In this document: positions 1 through 9,870 of the stretch, piece after piece | How the letters are laid out: each line of letters opens with the position of its first letter | Position numbering within the stretch: position 1 is the stretch's first letter | Assembly: GCA_007570785.1 (NCBI GenBank) | Contig: ML661885.1 | Span: forward strand, 19,378,995 to 19,442,994 | Direction: 5' to 3' | Source: Antilocapra americana | Lineage: Eukaryota; Chordata; Mammalia; Artiodactyla; Antilocapridae | DNA length: 64,000 bases | Made by a program: the position numbers and the translations under genes | The notes under the pieces: model-generated | Database searches by the model: none | Seen by the model: the letters and a program-made list of their open reading frames with translations, nothing else | Told to the model about the DNA's origin: nothing

Positions 1-141
1 TGGAATTTCAACATGAAAACAGGAAACAAGCACAGTGATGATTGTTAAGTACCAAGAATCCTTTCTTTTTTTTAATGTCATTTCCTGTATCTTTGTCAAT
101 AACCTTATTCCCTTAGTCTCCATTTACCTTTCTTGCACTCT

Positions 142-526
142 CTTTTTATTAAAAAAAGTATTACTGATGTATAATTGCTTTACAATATTGTATTAGTTTC
201 TACTGTACAATGAAGGGAGCTAGCTGTAACACCTCCCTCTGAAGCTTCCCTCCTCCCTCCCCAGTCCCACTCTCCAGGTCATCACAGAGCAGGGAGCTGA
301 GCTCCCCCATGTATACAGTAGCTTTCTGCTAGCTAGCTATTTTACACATGGTAGTGTATGTATGTCAGTACTACTCTCCAATTCATCTCAACCTCTCCTT
401 CCCCCAGCCCCATGTTCACGTATGGGTTCTCTGCATCTTTTTCTTGCCCTGCAGACAGGTTTGTCTGTACCATTTTTTCTAGATTCCATACATATGTGTT
501 AATATATAATATTTGTTTTCTCTTAC
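142..526 (-). mobile_element. L1 3'-UTR fragment (artiodactyl L1)
   Basis: The strand shown is the complement of an L1 3' end. A T-rich start is followed by the tail phrase ttgctttacaat, then the CT-rich cctccctcc block, and then the region with tagattccatacatat. It keeps only 3'-UTR, so it is a dead 5'-truncated copy. The 94-codon frame inside it (358-642) is chance. Confidence 0.75.
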
Positions 527-1295
527 ACCTCCTCTTCCTTCCTTTCCTCTGGCTCTGCTTTTCTCTTCTAGGTCTCCTGATGGCTATAAATCATTCCAAT
601 TTCAGATTTTTCTGTAATCATTCTTCATGTTGGAGCTTCTGACTGAACTGGATGAAACTTTATTGGATGGACCTACACCACTTAGGATCTTTCTCCTTCA
701 TCTTTATCTTATCCCCCTCTCCTTCCACAGTTGTAGTGCTGATTTCCTGGTCTGAAGAGTTTCCCTGAATACCTGTTCCCTTTTCTCTTTCAGAGATGTT
801 TCCGGTGTTAGTACCTTGCCCTTATTGGTATCCACTTTCCACAGATCCCAAACAGATAATCAGAAAGTTTTGTTTTTTTACTCCTGTTTAAAGAATGCTT
901 ATTAATTTATAGTATCAGTAAGTAAATTTGGTGGCTTTCCATCTTCCTTATGCTTTAAAATAATTTATATAGCATGAGAAACAAATCTTTAAAACCTTTG
1001 GACATTGTGAATTTTGTTGATCATCTTTTGAGCACCCATTTTCATTCTTTCTATTGTTACATGGGTTTGAAAATTTCACATTTTTTGAATCAATTTTGAG
1101 GGTTTATTTTTAGCTAGAAAATCACTTATTTCTTCAAGATTGTTCACACTATTTTTATTTCACAATTTATTATTTTCAAAAATCTATAGTTACATGAGCC
1201 TTCTTTCATATCTTGCATTTGTGCAGGTTGATTTTTGAATTTAAGTTGTAATACACTTTGTTTTTAATGCTTAAAAATTTAAATTTCACTTCTGT
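527..1295. other. unassigned AT-rich sequence
   Basis: I recognise no repeat family, RNA gene or coding frame here. Pyrimidine runs followed by AG occur, but nothing exon-like follows them. Confidence 0.5.
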
Positions 1296-1740
1296 TTTAA
1301 TTTTTATTTTTAATTGGAGGGTAATAGCTTTACAATGTTGTGTTAGTTTCTGCTGTACAACAGCTTGAATCAGCTACGAGTATAAATTTATCTCTCCCTC
1401 TTGAGCCTCCCTCCCACTACCCCACTCCACCCCTCTAGATCATTAGAGAACACCAGATGGAGCTAACTGTTTTATACAGCAACTTTCCACTACATGTCGA
1501 ATTTACACAGGATGATGTATGTATTTCAATGCTACTCTCTCTATCCATCCCACCCTTTCCTTCCCCGACTGTGTCCACAAGTCTGTTCTTTGCATCTGCG
1601 CTCCTATTCCTTCCCTGCAAATTGATTCATCAGTACTATTTTTCTAGATTCCATATATATACATTAATATACAAAATTTGTTTTTCTCTTTCTGACTTAC
1701 TTCACTCTGTATAACAGGTTCTAGGTTCATCCACCTCACT
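1296..1740 (-). mobile_element. L1 3'-UTR fragment
   Basis: This is the complement of the artiodactyl L1 3' end. It runs from the attggagggtaatagc tail, through the cctccctcccactacccc tract and tagattccatatatata, to the 'ccacctcac' that marks the start of the 3'-UTR. The copy is well preserved over about 445 bp. Short frames on both strands (1435-1714) lie wholly inside it and are not genes. Confidence 0.85.
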
Positions 1741-1925
1741 TCTAAATTTACTTTTCTCATTCTGCATTTTTTCTTTTATTTATTTTTTTAAAAAAATTTT
1801 CACAGCATATATATTGTTTTATTATATGATTTATATATATTAAATACAGACTGCACATCTTCAATTAGCTCTTCATTTTAACAATGTCCAAGTAAGATTT
1901 ATTTCAGGTGTGCACGATTGGTTCA

Positions 1926-2455
1926 ATTTTTTTTTTCTATTTATATTTTTTTATATTTTTTGGAGGAAAATTGCTTTACAATGTTGTGTTGGTTTCTGTG
2001 TACTCTGAGAAAGCCACAATTATAAAAGACATATATATCCAAATATTTGTAGAACTATTTACAAAAGCTAGGACATGGAAACAATATAGATGTCCACTAA
2101 CATGAATGGATACAGAGTATGCAGTACATATATACAATGGAATATTGCTCAGCAATTAAAAAAGATGAATTTCAGTCAGTTCTAGTGAGGTGGATGACCC
2201 TAGAACCTGTTATACAGAGTGGAAAGTGAAGTTGCTCAGTGGTGCCCGACTCTGCGACCCCATGGACTGTAACCTACCAGGCTCCTCCATCCATGGGATT
2301 TTGCAGGCAAAAATACCAGAGTAGGTTACCATTTCCTTCTCCAGGAGATCTTCCGGACCCAGGGATTGAACCCAGGTCTCTCGCATTGTAGGCAGCTGCT
2401 TTACCATCTAAGCCACCAGGGAAGTCCTATACAGAGTGGAGTAAGTCAGAAAAAG
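1926..2455 (-). mobile_element. L1 copy with inverted 5' segment, later split by a SINE
   Basis: A T-rich run and the extreme L1 3' tail (about 1930-2002) read on the minus strand. From about 2003 the strand switches: the end of ORF2 and the start of the 3'-UTR read on the plus strand (aaaagctaggacatggaaac, then acaatggaatattgctcagc). The two parts are not adjacent in an intact L1. This is the structure left by twin priming, with loss of about 350 bp at the junction. A Bov-tA later landed at 2224-2427. Confidence 0.65.
2211..2440 (-). mobile_element. Bov-tA SINE with perfect 13-bp target duplication
   Basis: The complement of a Bov-tA SINE spans 2224-2427: ccatggactgtaacctacc, aggctcctccatccatggg, and the tRNA-like head near ccaccagggaag. 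It is bounded by tatacagagtgga at 2211-2223 and again at 2428-2440. That word belongs to the host L1 3'-UTR, so the SINE is younger than the L1. Confidence 0.95.
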
Positions 2456-2482
2456 TTATTGTATATTTTCTTAGTTTTTAAA

Positions 2483-2730
2483 CATTTTATTTTATATTGG
2501 AGTATAGATGACTGCAGGAGTCCTGCTCCAGCGGGTCCAGGTGTGCCCAAAGGGATGAACGGTGTCTGCAGATGACCAACAGTGTTGACAGAGCAAAAGA
2601 CTCAGCCATGCATGTACGTGTATTCATTTTCCCCCAAACTCCCTTCCCATCCAGGGTGCCACATCACACTGAGCAAAGTTTCCTGGGCTATAACGGTAGG
2701 ACCTTGTTGGTTATCCATTTTAAAAATAAC
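2483..2730 (-). mobile_element. L1 3'-UTR fragment, older subfamily, interrupted or divergent
   Basis: It opens with an L1 tail phrase (attttatattggagtatag). It ends with tataacggtaggaccttg and ttggttatccatttt, which are typical of an older artiodactyl L1 3'-UTR on the complement. The middle (about 2512-2625) is more GC-rich and I cannot place it; it may be subfamily-specific or a separate insert. Confidence 0.5.
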
Positions 2731-2845
2731 TGTGGAAATGAATGGGAGAGAGGATAGTTAAGAAGTTTAGGATCAACAGGTACACACCCTTATCTTTCTG
2801 TGTTTTTTTTAAAATTGCCTTTATTTCTGTAGTATTATGAGAAAA

Positions 2846-3073
2846 GGTGGGTCTTCCCTGGTGGTTCAGCAGTAATGAGTCTGCCTGCAGTGCAGGAGCC
2901 ACAGGGGCCACGGGCTTTATCCCTGGGTCAGGAAGATCCCCTGGAGGAGGGCATGGCACCCCACTGCAGTATTCTTGTCTGGAAAATCCCACGGACAGAG
3001 GAGCCTGACAGGCTATAGCCCACGGGGTTACAAAGGGTCAGACACGACTGAAGTGACAGCACGGCACAGCATG
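2846..3073 (+). mobile_element. Bov-tA SINE
   Basis: A nearly complete copy: tRNA-derived head (ttccctggtggttcagcag), middle (aagatcccctggagg, cagtattcttgtctgg) and tail (gtcagacacgactgaagtg). No clear target duplication was found. Confidence 0.93.
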
Positions 3074-3327
3074 TGTAAAGGTAAAACTATGAGATAATAT
3101 GGATTATGATTTCTGCCTCAGAACAAAAGAGAGCAGATGATTCCTGCCCTAAATATTGGAAAAGCAAACTCAGAGGAATGAATCCGTCCTAGGAGGAATT
3201 TTAGGTCCAAATTTGAGGGAAAATACAAAGGATGGGGAAAAAGTTTTAAGAGATAAGACCAGAATTCAGAAAGTTGACCAAAACACATCAGCTTTTGATA
3301 ACTTATATTGAACAACAGCTACTATTG

Positions 3328-3516
3328 CACAAGATTTCGTGCTCAAGCCCACCAGGCTCCTCTGTCCATGGGATTTTTCAGGCAAAAATAGTGGAGTGGG
3401 TTTCCATTTCCTCCTTCAGAGGTTCTTCCCAACTCAGGCACAGAACCTAGGTCTCTTGCATTGGCAGGCAAATTCTTTAACACTGAGCCACCTGAGAAAC
3501 TCATTTCACAAAATTT
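3328..3516 (-). mobile_element. Bov-tA SINE with 10-bp target duplication
   Basis: The complement of a Bov-tA lacking the distal tail lies at about 3338-3506: ccaccaggctcctctgtcc through gagccacctgag. It is flanked by cacaagattt (3328-3337) and cacaaaattt (3507-3516), one mismatch in ten, which supports a retrotransposed insertion. Confidence 0.88.
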
Positions 3517-4464
3517 ATGTAATAATATAGTGAGATGTATGAATCCTGTTTAAAAACTTGAATCCTTGTTAGTGCGTGTAACTAATCACATCATTTTACA
3601 TGTATTAAATTCATTATCATGATCTAAAATTTATTCAGTTCATTTAACCAGTCTTAGAAAACAACATTCTTTCACTTATTCATGGGATCTAATGGTGAAT
3701 TGTTATTTTATTTGTCCTGTGCTTTTGCAAGTAAAATCTATATGACTTATATGGGAAGATTTGAGAAAAGTAAATGAACTGGAAAATGTATTGTGCTTAT
3801 CTGTTAGTATTTTATAATCCAAAAGAATGCATATTTAATGCTACAATAATTTTATTATAAAGGAATTTATTTCCTTGGTGTTTGTTCCACAAATAGGCTT
3901 ATTTTTGAAATACAATTTCTGTAACAATATAAGGAGGCTAATGCTGACATTCATTTGATAAAGACACAGACATCTTATCACTATTTTGGTTTTTGTATCA
4001 AAAAAGTAGGAATGGAAATAATTATTCAAGAGCAACAGCTCACCCTTAGCTGGCCTGTGTATTCAAGCTGACTGAAACGTTTGAAGCTATTTCAGACTGA
4101 GTCACACTGGGAGATTCTTTGAATTTCCTTGTCCTCCTGGATGCTGCTTTCCTTTCATTTCATTTTTGGTTCTTTATCTGTGCATTTTAATCCATTTGTG
4201 AATATTCCCATGTTCCCTTTGTGTAGGCTAGCTGCTCCCTCTGTCTCTCTCTTTAAGCAAATAAATGAGTTGGCTCATAATTTTCATTCTTGGTTAGCAC
4301 ATATTTTCACCAGTCCCACTGCACAAAATATATATTAAGGAAGATTTACATTTTGAAACTTTTTTCAGCAATTTTATTGTTTCAGATGTGATTTATCAAG
4401 TGGACAGGATGTGCTAGGTGTGACAATGATGTGAGGTGGGAAGTTTTTGAGTAAATAGTAAAGG
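3517..4464. other. unassigned sequence
   Basis: AT-rich and unique by eye. The 64- to 69-codon frames here (3841-4035, 4129-4338) have no recognisable product or coding bias. Confidence 0.45.
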
Positions 4465-4760
4465 GCTGGATTCTCTGCTCTCTCACCTTCTAGTTTTCTG
4501 CCCTACAGCAAGTCCTTCAAAGTATTTAAACTTCACTTTCTAAATATGAGAAAGAGAGATTTTAATGACACATTATTTATGGATTTGCTTTGAGAATTAA
4601 GACAGAATACAGATAAAGCACTAGCACATCCTGCCTAAAACAGAGACAGTTTTCAATTAATTGCAGTTATTATTGCTGTTAATACTCATATTTTTCAAAT
4701 GAAATAACAGGTTAATACATGTCAAGTAATTCATCAAAGTTCACACAACTGATCTGAGAT
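4465..4760 (+). mobile_element. MIR SINE relics
   Basis: Two diverged MIR-like parts. The first (about 4465-4690) keeps the order 'caagtcctt..aa..cttcactttc', a purine stretch, 'tgagaattaa' and 'agcactagcacat'. The second (about 4708-4760) matches the 'taatt..tcaaagttcacacaactgatctgag' core. Both are old and non-functional. Confidence 0.55.
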
Positions 4761-4816
4761 TTTCACCAAATGTGAATCTCTCTCAGTCTTGGGGAAATAG
4801 GTCCACACCCTCTCCC

Positions 4817-4948
4817 CAGAGACGGGAACAGCAACCCCCTTCAGGATTCTTGCCTGGAGAATGCCATGGACGGAGGAGTCTTGTGGACTACAGTCCATGG
4901 GGTCACAAAGAAATAGACATGAAAGCAACTAACACTTTCACTTTTTCC
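4817..4948 (+). mobile_element. Bov-tA SINE, 5'-truncated
   Basis: Only the 3' half is present: aggattcttgcctggagaat, ccatggacggaggag, cagtccatggggtcacaaag, ending in aacactttcactttt. The 64- and 81-codon frames crossing it are by-products. Confidence 0.9.
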
Positions 4949-5718
4949 CTAAAACCTCACAGTAATTTTTGGATGAGCAGCATAAAGAAAGTGGCATATA
5001 CAGAGATTGGCGTATAGTACAGTCATGATGTGAGTTCTCCAAACGTGGGTTTCTATGAAGAAAGCATTTTATTAATGTTTACACTTGCATTTATGCATTT
5101 GGAGATAGGAATTAGAAAAGTCATAGTTCTGAAAAAAATATAGGAATTATTACAAATACTGGATAGATATGTAAGATTAGATCTGAAAAATACTCAGTGG
5201 ATTTGTGAATTGCAAGCCTAAGGGGTAACCTTAGTGAAAGTATCTTCAATATAATAGCACACAAGCACATTGAAGTAAGTTCAGTCATCAATGAGAGTTG
5301 AAGAATTAAGGGCTGGCAGTATTCAAAACAAGCTCCATGGTGATTAGAAGGTGAGATTAATTTAAGAAAAATAAATGTACTATTCATAATAGTGGTATGT
5401 GTGGATTTTTCCTATTCAGAAAACACAGTGGACTAGTTAAGTGTGTCTATTGCTATGGAAAAGTGATTCTTACAGAAACGATGTAGATTCTTCCTGACAG
5501 TTACACATAAGGCTTGCCAAATTAAAGATAAAAATTAGAGAGAGAGATCCCATCTTTATTTTGGTATTTAGAATGTCTACCTGTCAGTATACACTCTTAA
5601 TTCTGAAGATGAGACTCAAAAGAGGGCTTAGCAAGTGCAAACCTTCTGCAAAAGTGCACCCCTCCCCATTTTTTTTTTTTTTTTTTGCTTCTAAATTTCT
5701 TTTTCACTACTATCAATG

Positions 5719-5963
5719 AAATATTTTAGGGCTCCCCAGATGGTGCTAGTGTTAAAGAACCTGTTTGCCCAACCAGGAGACATAAGAGACACAGGTTTGA
5801 TCCCTTGATGAGAAGATTCCATGGAAGAGGAAATGACAACCCATTCCAATATCCTTGCCTGGGGAATCCCATGAACAGAGAAACCTGGGGAGGTGCTACA
5901 GTCTACAGGGTCACACAGAATCAGACACAACTGAAGTGACTTAGCATAAAAAAAATATTTTAG
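5719..5963 (+). mobile_element. Bov-tA SINE with 11-bp perfect target duplication
   Basis: A full-length diverged Bov-tA (about 5730-5952) running from gggctccccagatggtgc to agacacaactgaagtgac and an A-rich tail. The flanking word aaatattttag occurs at 5719-5729 and 5953-5963. Confidence 0.95.
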
Positions 5964-5984
5964 CATATGCTTTTAATACAGGGT

Positions 5985-6068
5985 TTTTTTTTTCTTTTGT
6001 CTTTTTTAAAATTTATTTTTAATTGGAGGAGAATTGTTTTACAATGTTGTGACTGATTCACATTGTGC
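5985..6068 (-). mobile_element. L1 3' tail remnant
   Basis: A T-rich run followed by taattggaggagaattg and ttttacaatgttgtg. This is the complement of the last ~60 bp of an artiodactyl L1, a strongly 5'-truncated insertion. Confidence 0.7.
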
Positions 6069-6075
6069 CATTTTT

Positions 6076-6386
6076 AAAAATCCATTTTTGGGATTTCACT
6101 GGTGGTCCAGCAGCTAAAATTCCTAATACAAGGGGCCTGGGTTCAATTCCTGGACAGGGAACTAGGTCCTTCATGACATGACTAAGAGCTCACATGTCAC
6201 AACTAAAGATTCCACGTACCACAACTAAAAAAGATCCCATATGTCACAACTAAAAAAACAAAAATTCTGCATGCCACAGCAAAGATGCCACACATATGGC
6301 AGCAAAGATCCTTTGTGCCACAGCTAAGACCTGGTACAGCCAAATAAATAAATAAATAAATCTTTTAAAAAGTAAAAATCAATTTT
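6076..6386 (+). mobile_element. CHR-type (cetartiodactyl tRNA-derived) SINE
   Basis: It starts gggatttcactggtggtcc, keeps the B-box-like gggttcaattcctgg, then carries a run of 'catgccacagcaaag'-type repeats and ends in (aaat)n. This SINE layer is older than Bov-tA. Flanks aaaaatccatttt (6076-6088) and aaaaatcaatttt (6374-6386) match at 12 of 13 positions and look like the target duplication. Confidence 0.85.
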
Positions 6387-6465
6387 ATAATTAATTGTGT
6401 CATAGCAATAAAAAATCAAGATACTTTTCTATACAATGTATGAGTTGCATACAAATTTATAACTT

Positions 6466-6535
6466 TTAAAAGACTTTTAATTTGAGGGTAATTGCTTTAC
6501 TATATTGTTTTGGTTTCTGCCATACAACAACATGA
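6466..6535 (-). mobile_element. L1 3' tail remnant
   Basis: The complement of the terminal L1 3'-UTR: 'gagggtaattgctttac', 'ttggtttctgccatacaac'. About 70 bp remain. Confidence 0.75.
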
Positions 6536-7241
6536 AAAAATTTATAATTTGTGATTTAAATGAATTATGCTTTATTTTTCCACTGAAGACATTATGATAC
6601 TTCAGTGACTAGTTAAAATATTCTAAACTACATAGCCAGTAATATTTTTAATAAATGAGATAAAGTATTTATGTTAACTCTGTTTTCTTCAACCATTTGT
6701 TCTTTTACAAAGTCTGCATTTTACTCCTGCTGAAAGTGATATATTTAGCTAGGATGCCCAGGCAGCTGAGGAACACTGGGGAAGAGTCTAGAATTAAGAA
6801 CCAGAAAAAGGAAACTTGATCAAATAACTTACACAGAAACTGTTTATATTACTGAAAAATATGTCTTGATGTTGTGGGAGAAATGAATTAGTTGATGTCC
6901 TACTTTTTTATTGCTATGACATCAAACTTCTTTTGAATTTTTTATTAACCTGATTTGGTTTCATATCTTGCAGAAAGAGTCATTTACTACACAAGATGAC
7001 ATTAGAAAAAGGTTTTAATTTCTCCCAACTTACCACTAGTGATTACAACTTCAGCTTATATCCTTATCAGTTTGTATGGGGATAGTCCCCCTGAGGCCTT
7101 GGAATGTACTACAAATCTCTCTAAAGTATAATTTCACTCTTGCTATAATTCAATGGTTTCACTCTAATCACTCTGAATGAGATACTGGACCAAACTCCAA
7201 ATAACTAGCAGTAAGTCAATATAGAAAAATGGGAAAGGGAA
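6536..7241. other. unassigned sequence
   Basis: No repeat family or gene recognised in about 700 bp. Confidence 0.45.
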
Positions 7242-7287
7242 ATATATATATATATATATATGTGTATATATATATATATATATATAA
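7242..7287. repeat. (TA)n microsatellite
   Basis: Alternating TA with one TGTG interruption, followed by an ATT-repeat stretch to about 7300. It is likely length-polymorphic. Confidence 0.95.
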
Positions 7288-7373
7288 TTATTATTATTAC
7301 CAACTGTTTGATAATGCTAAATTATTTCTTGAGTAAATAGTTCTAATTGAATTAGGACTCCATGCACCTTCTA

Positions 7374-7573
7374 TTGGGCTTCCCTGTGGCTCAGATGATA
7401 AAGAATGGTAAAGAATTTGCCTGCAATGCAGGATACCAAGGTTTGCTCCCTGGGTCCATAAGACCCCCTGGAGAAGGAAATGGCAACACACTCCAATATT
7501 TTTTCCTGGAGAATCCCATGAACTGAGGAGCCAGACAGGCTACAGTCCATTGAATTTCAAAGAGTCTTCACTC
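7374..7573 (+). mobile_element. Bov-tA SINE
   Basis: From gggcttccctgtggctcag through tggagaaggaaatggcaac to a damaged tail at aaagagtcttcac. A local repeat near 'gataaagaatggtaaagaa' duplicates part of the head. Confidence 0.92.
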
Positions 7574-7666
7574 TTTATTGGAAATTGTTGAAAAATGTAA
7601 AAATTTTCTATATATGATCAACTTTCCGGGTTCTGTTCTTCTGGGTAAAGAAGAATATTCCAATTT

Positions 7667-7822
7667 TCAAAGAACTCTGTTTCCATTTTTGCCTAGTTTA
7701 AAATAGTCTCTTCTGGTGATCATTCCAGGGTTTTTCTTTTGCACTTTTACTTTGCCAAAGGATGTTGCATGCAAGGAAAAGCACCGTATCCTCCAGGTGT
7801 AGTGGTCCGGTATGGTAGCCAT
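7667..7822 (-). other. 51-codon open frame in a CpG-bearing block, unknown
   Basis: I do not recognise this sequence. Read on the minus strand, an ATG (7822-7820) opens 51 sense codons starting MATIPDHYTWRIRC and ending GNRVL before TGA. It sits in a locally GC-richer block (about 7640-7960) that contains several CpG sites within surrounding AT-rich, repeat-laden DNA. No signal peptide or membrane segment is evident; the middle is lysine-rich. It could be part of an old processed transcript, an LTR, or chance. I make no claim that it is expressed. Confidence 0.2.
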
Positions 7823-8077
7823 GCTGTGCCTCAAGTCCTTATGGCGGCTTCCAGTGACCTACAAGCTTGCCTCAGTCAACTGGATCCTCTTTGCTTAATG
7901 AGACCTTAATTTGTCTCTCCCTCTTTCTCTCAGTCCTTTGAGAATGACTCTGACATCGTCTTTTTTTTTTTTATAATTTTCTTTTTGTTTCTCTCTGTGG
8001 CCCTCCTCACAATGAAGCAGCACTTGCTATTGCAGAATTTAGCACTTTGGATTTCTGATGTTGTGCAAGTAGGCATA

Positions 8078-8395
8078 GAAAATTGGCTACTCTCACAGAT
8101 CTAAAAAATCAAACTTATGGTTACCAAGGGGGAAAGTGAGGGGTAGAGAGGGATAAACGGGGATATTGGGATTCACATATACCCACTACCATATATAAAA
8201 TAGATAATTAATAAAGACCTACTGTATAGTACAAGGAACTCAGAATTCTGTAATGACTTTCATAGGAAAAGAATTTTTTTAAAAAGTGGATATATGTGTT
8301 GTATAACTGACTCACCTTGTGGTATACCTGAAACTAACAGCATTGTAAACCAACTGTACTCCAATAATTTTTTTTAAAAGATAAAAATTGCATAG
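8078..8395 (+). mobile_element. L1 3'-UTR fragment, older subfamily
   Basis: Plus-strand L1 3'-UTR: aacttatggttaccaagg, gacctactgtatagtac, aactgactcaccttg and cattgtaaaccaactgtac, then an A-rich end. No ORF2 remains. Confidence 0.85.
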
Positions 8396-8571
8396 AACAT
8401 CAAAATAAATGTTTAAAAATAAACAGCATGGCAATGCACAGAAAGACAGTTGAGTGGGTCTGTCTGGATGTCACATAAATGTCAACACTTTCTTTGGGTC
8501 CTAAAATAAGTATTTTTAATATTGTCATACAAAATAGAAAACTGATTCAGTCTACATATTTAGTTACCTCT

Positions 8572-8799
8572 CTTGGTCATTTCTGTGGCTTCCTAGTTAG
8601 CACTAATGGTAAAGAACTCGCCTGCCAATGCAGGAGACTTAAGAGATGCTGGTTTGATCCTTGAATGAGGAAGATCCCCTGGAGGAGGGCATGGCAAGCA
8701 CCTCCAGGATTCTTGCATGGGAAATCCCATGGACAGAAGAACCTGGCAGGCTACAATCCACTGAATGGACTAAGCACACACATACACTTGGCCATTTCT
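8572..8799 (+). mobile_element. Bov-tA SINE with 13-bp target duplication
   Basis: Full-length copy at about 8585-8786. Flanks cttggtcatttct (8572-8584) and cttggccatttct (8787-8799) match at 12 of 13 positions. The tail ends in a short ACAC run. Confidence 0.95.
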
Positions 8800-9514
8800 A
8801 CCCCTTAGCAATGGTTCTATGGTGGACACAAAGGAGTTCTCTAAAGTGTTTATGATTCTTAGGTTGACTCTAGGATTCCCATGTTTGGATAACTTTACCA
8901 CCACTCCTATCAATATCAATCTAAGGTTGAGAAATAGGGTCCACAGGAATGAAGACCCCTGTATCTCATCTCTTCTCCTTCTCAGCTTCTTTTCTCTCCT
9001 TCTTCTCTGCTCTTTTACTCCATGATTTCTTCTACTATTTTGTCTTGTTATGTTGATATATAATAATCCCCCATCCTCTTCCATCTTAAATATTCTTCCC
9101 CAATACTTCCTATCTCTTTAAAACTGGCTTTCATCACTATGATTTTCGAATTAAGAAAGTTTAGCTATGTTTGACACAATCACGAAAGGAAATGATTTGG
9201 TTTCGTTGGTACTGAGTTTAAAGTAGTATTTTTCTTGGGGATGAAAGAATTATTCTATTTCTGAAACTGACTAGAGACTGTATGAAAGTAGAGGAGTTTT
9301 TGTACCTCACTTTTTTTTTCATTCAGATTCATTTCTTTAACAAAAATCTGTTTTCATCATTATCACTATCAACTCCTGAAGTACTGATACTATTTCAACC
9401 ATTTCTTGAGAACTTTATTTTCATGTTCAACTGAAAAAGTTGATAAAGAAATTTAAATGTCTTTAAAACTAAAGAGTTATTTTGCATTTAGATAATTCCA
9501 CTTGTTTTCTATAT
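8800..9514. other. unassigned sequence with a pyrimidine-rich tract
   Basis: Contains a CT-rich run at about 8957-9010. The 104-codon minus-strand frame (8770-9084) is the purine-rich complement of that run plus SINE sequence, and is low complexity rather than a gene. Confidence 0.5.
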
Positions 9515-9870
9515 CACTAAGTAACACCGAAGAAGCTGAAGTTGAACAGTTCTATGAAGACCTACAAGACCTTCCAGAACTAACACCCCCAAAAGATGTC
9601 CTTTTCACTATAGGGGACTGGAATGAAACAGTAGGAAGTCAAGAAACACCTAGAATAACAGGCAAATTTGGCCTTGGAGTACAGAATGAAACAGGGCAAA
9701 GGCTAATAGACTTCTGCCAAGAGAACACAATGGTCATAGCAAACACGCTCTTCCCATAACACAAGAGAAGACTCTACACATGGACATCACCAGATGATCG
9801 ACAACGAAATCGATTGATTATATTCTTTGCAGCCAAAGATGGAGAAGCTCTATATAAAAAAACAAGACCA
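9515..9870 (+). mobile_element. BovB (RTE LINE), endonuclease part, left of the L1 insertion
   Basis: This is the upstream piece of a BovB whose remainder resumes at 11816. The frame 9502-9759 reads EEAEVEQFYEDLQDLPEL and then a FTIGDWNETVGSQETPRITG-like stretch, the endonuclease region of the BovB polyprotein. It is 5'-truncated: the N-terminal endonuclease and 5'-UTR are missing. A stop at 9757-9759 and later substitutions show it is dead. The L1 landed in the sentence that reads 'aacaagacca' in the element. Confidence 0.92.
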
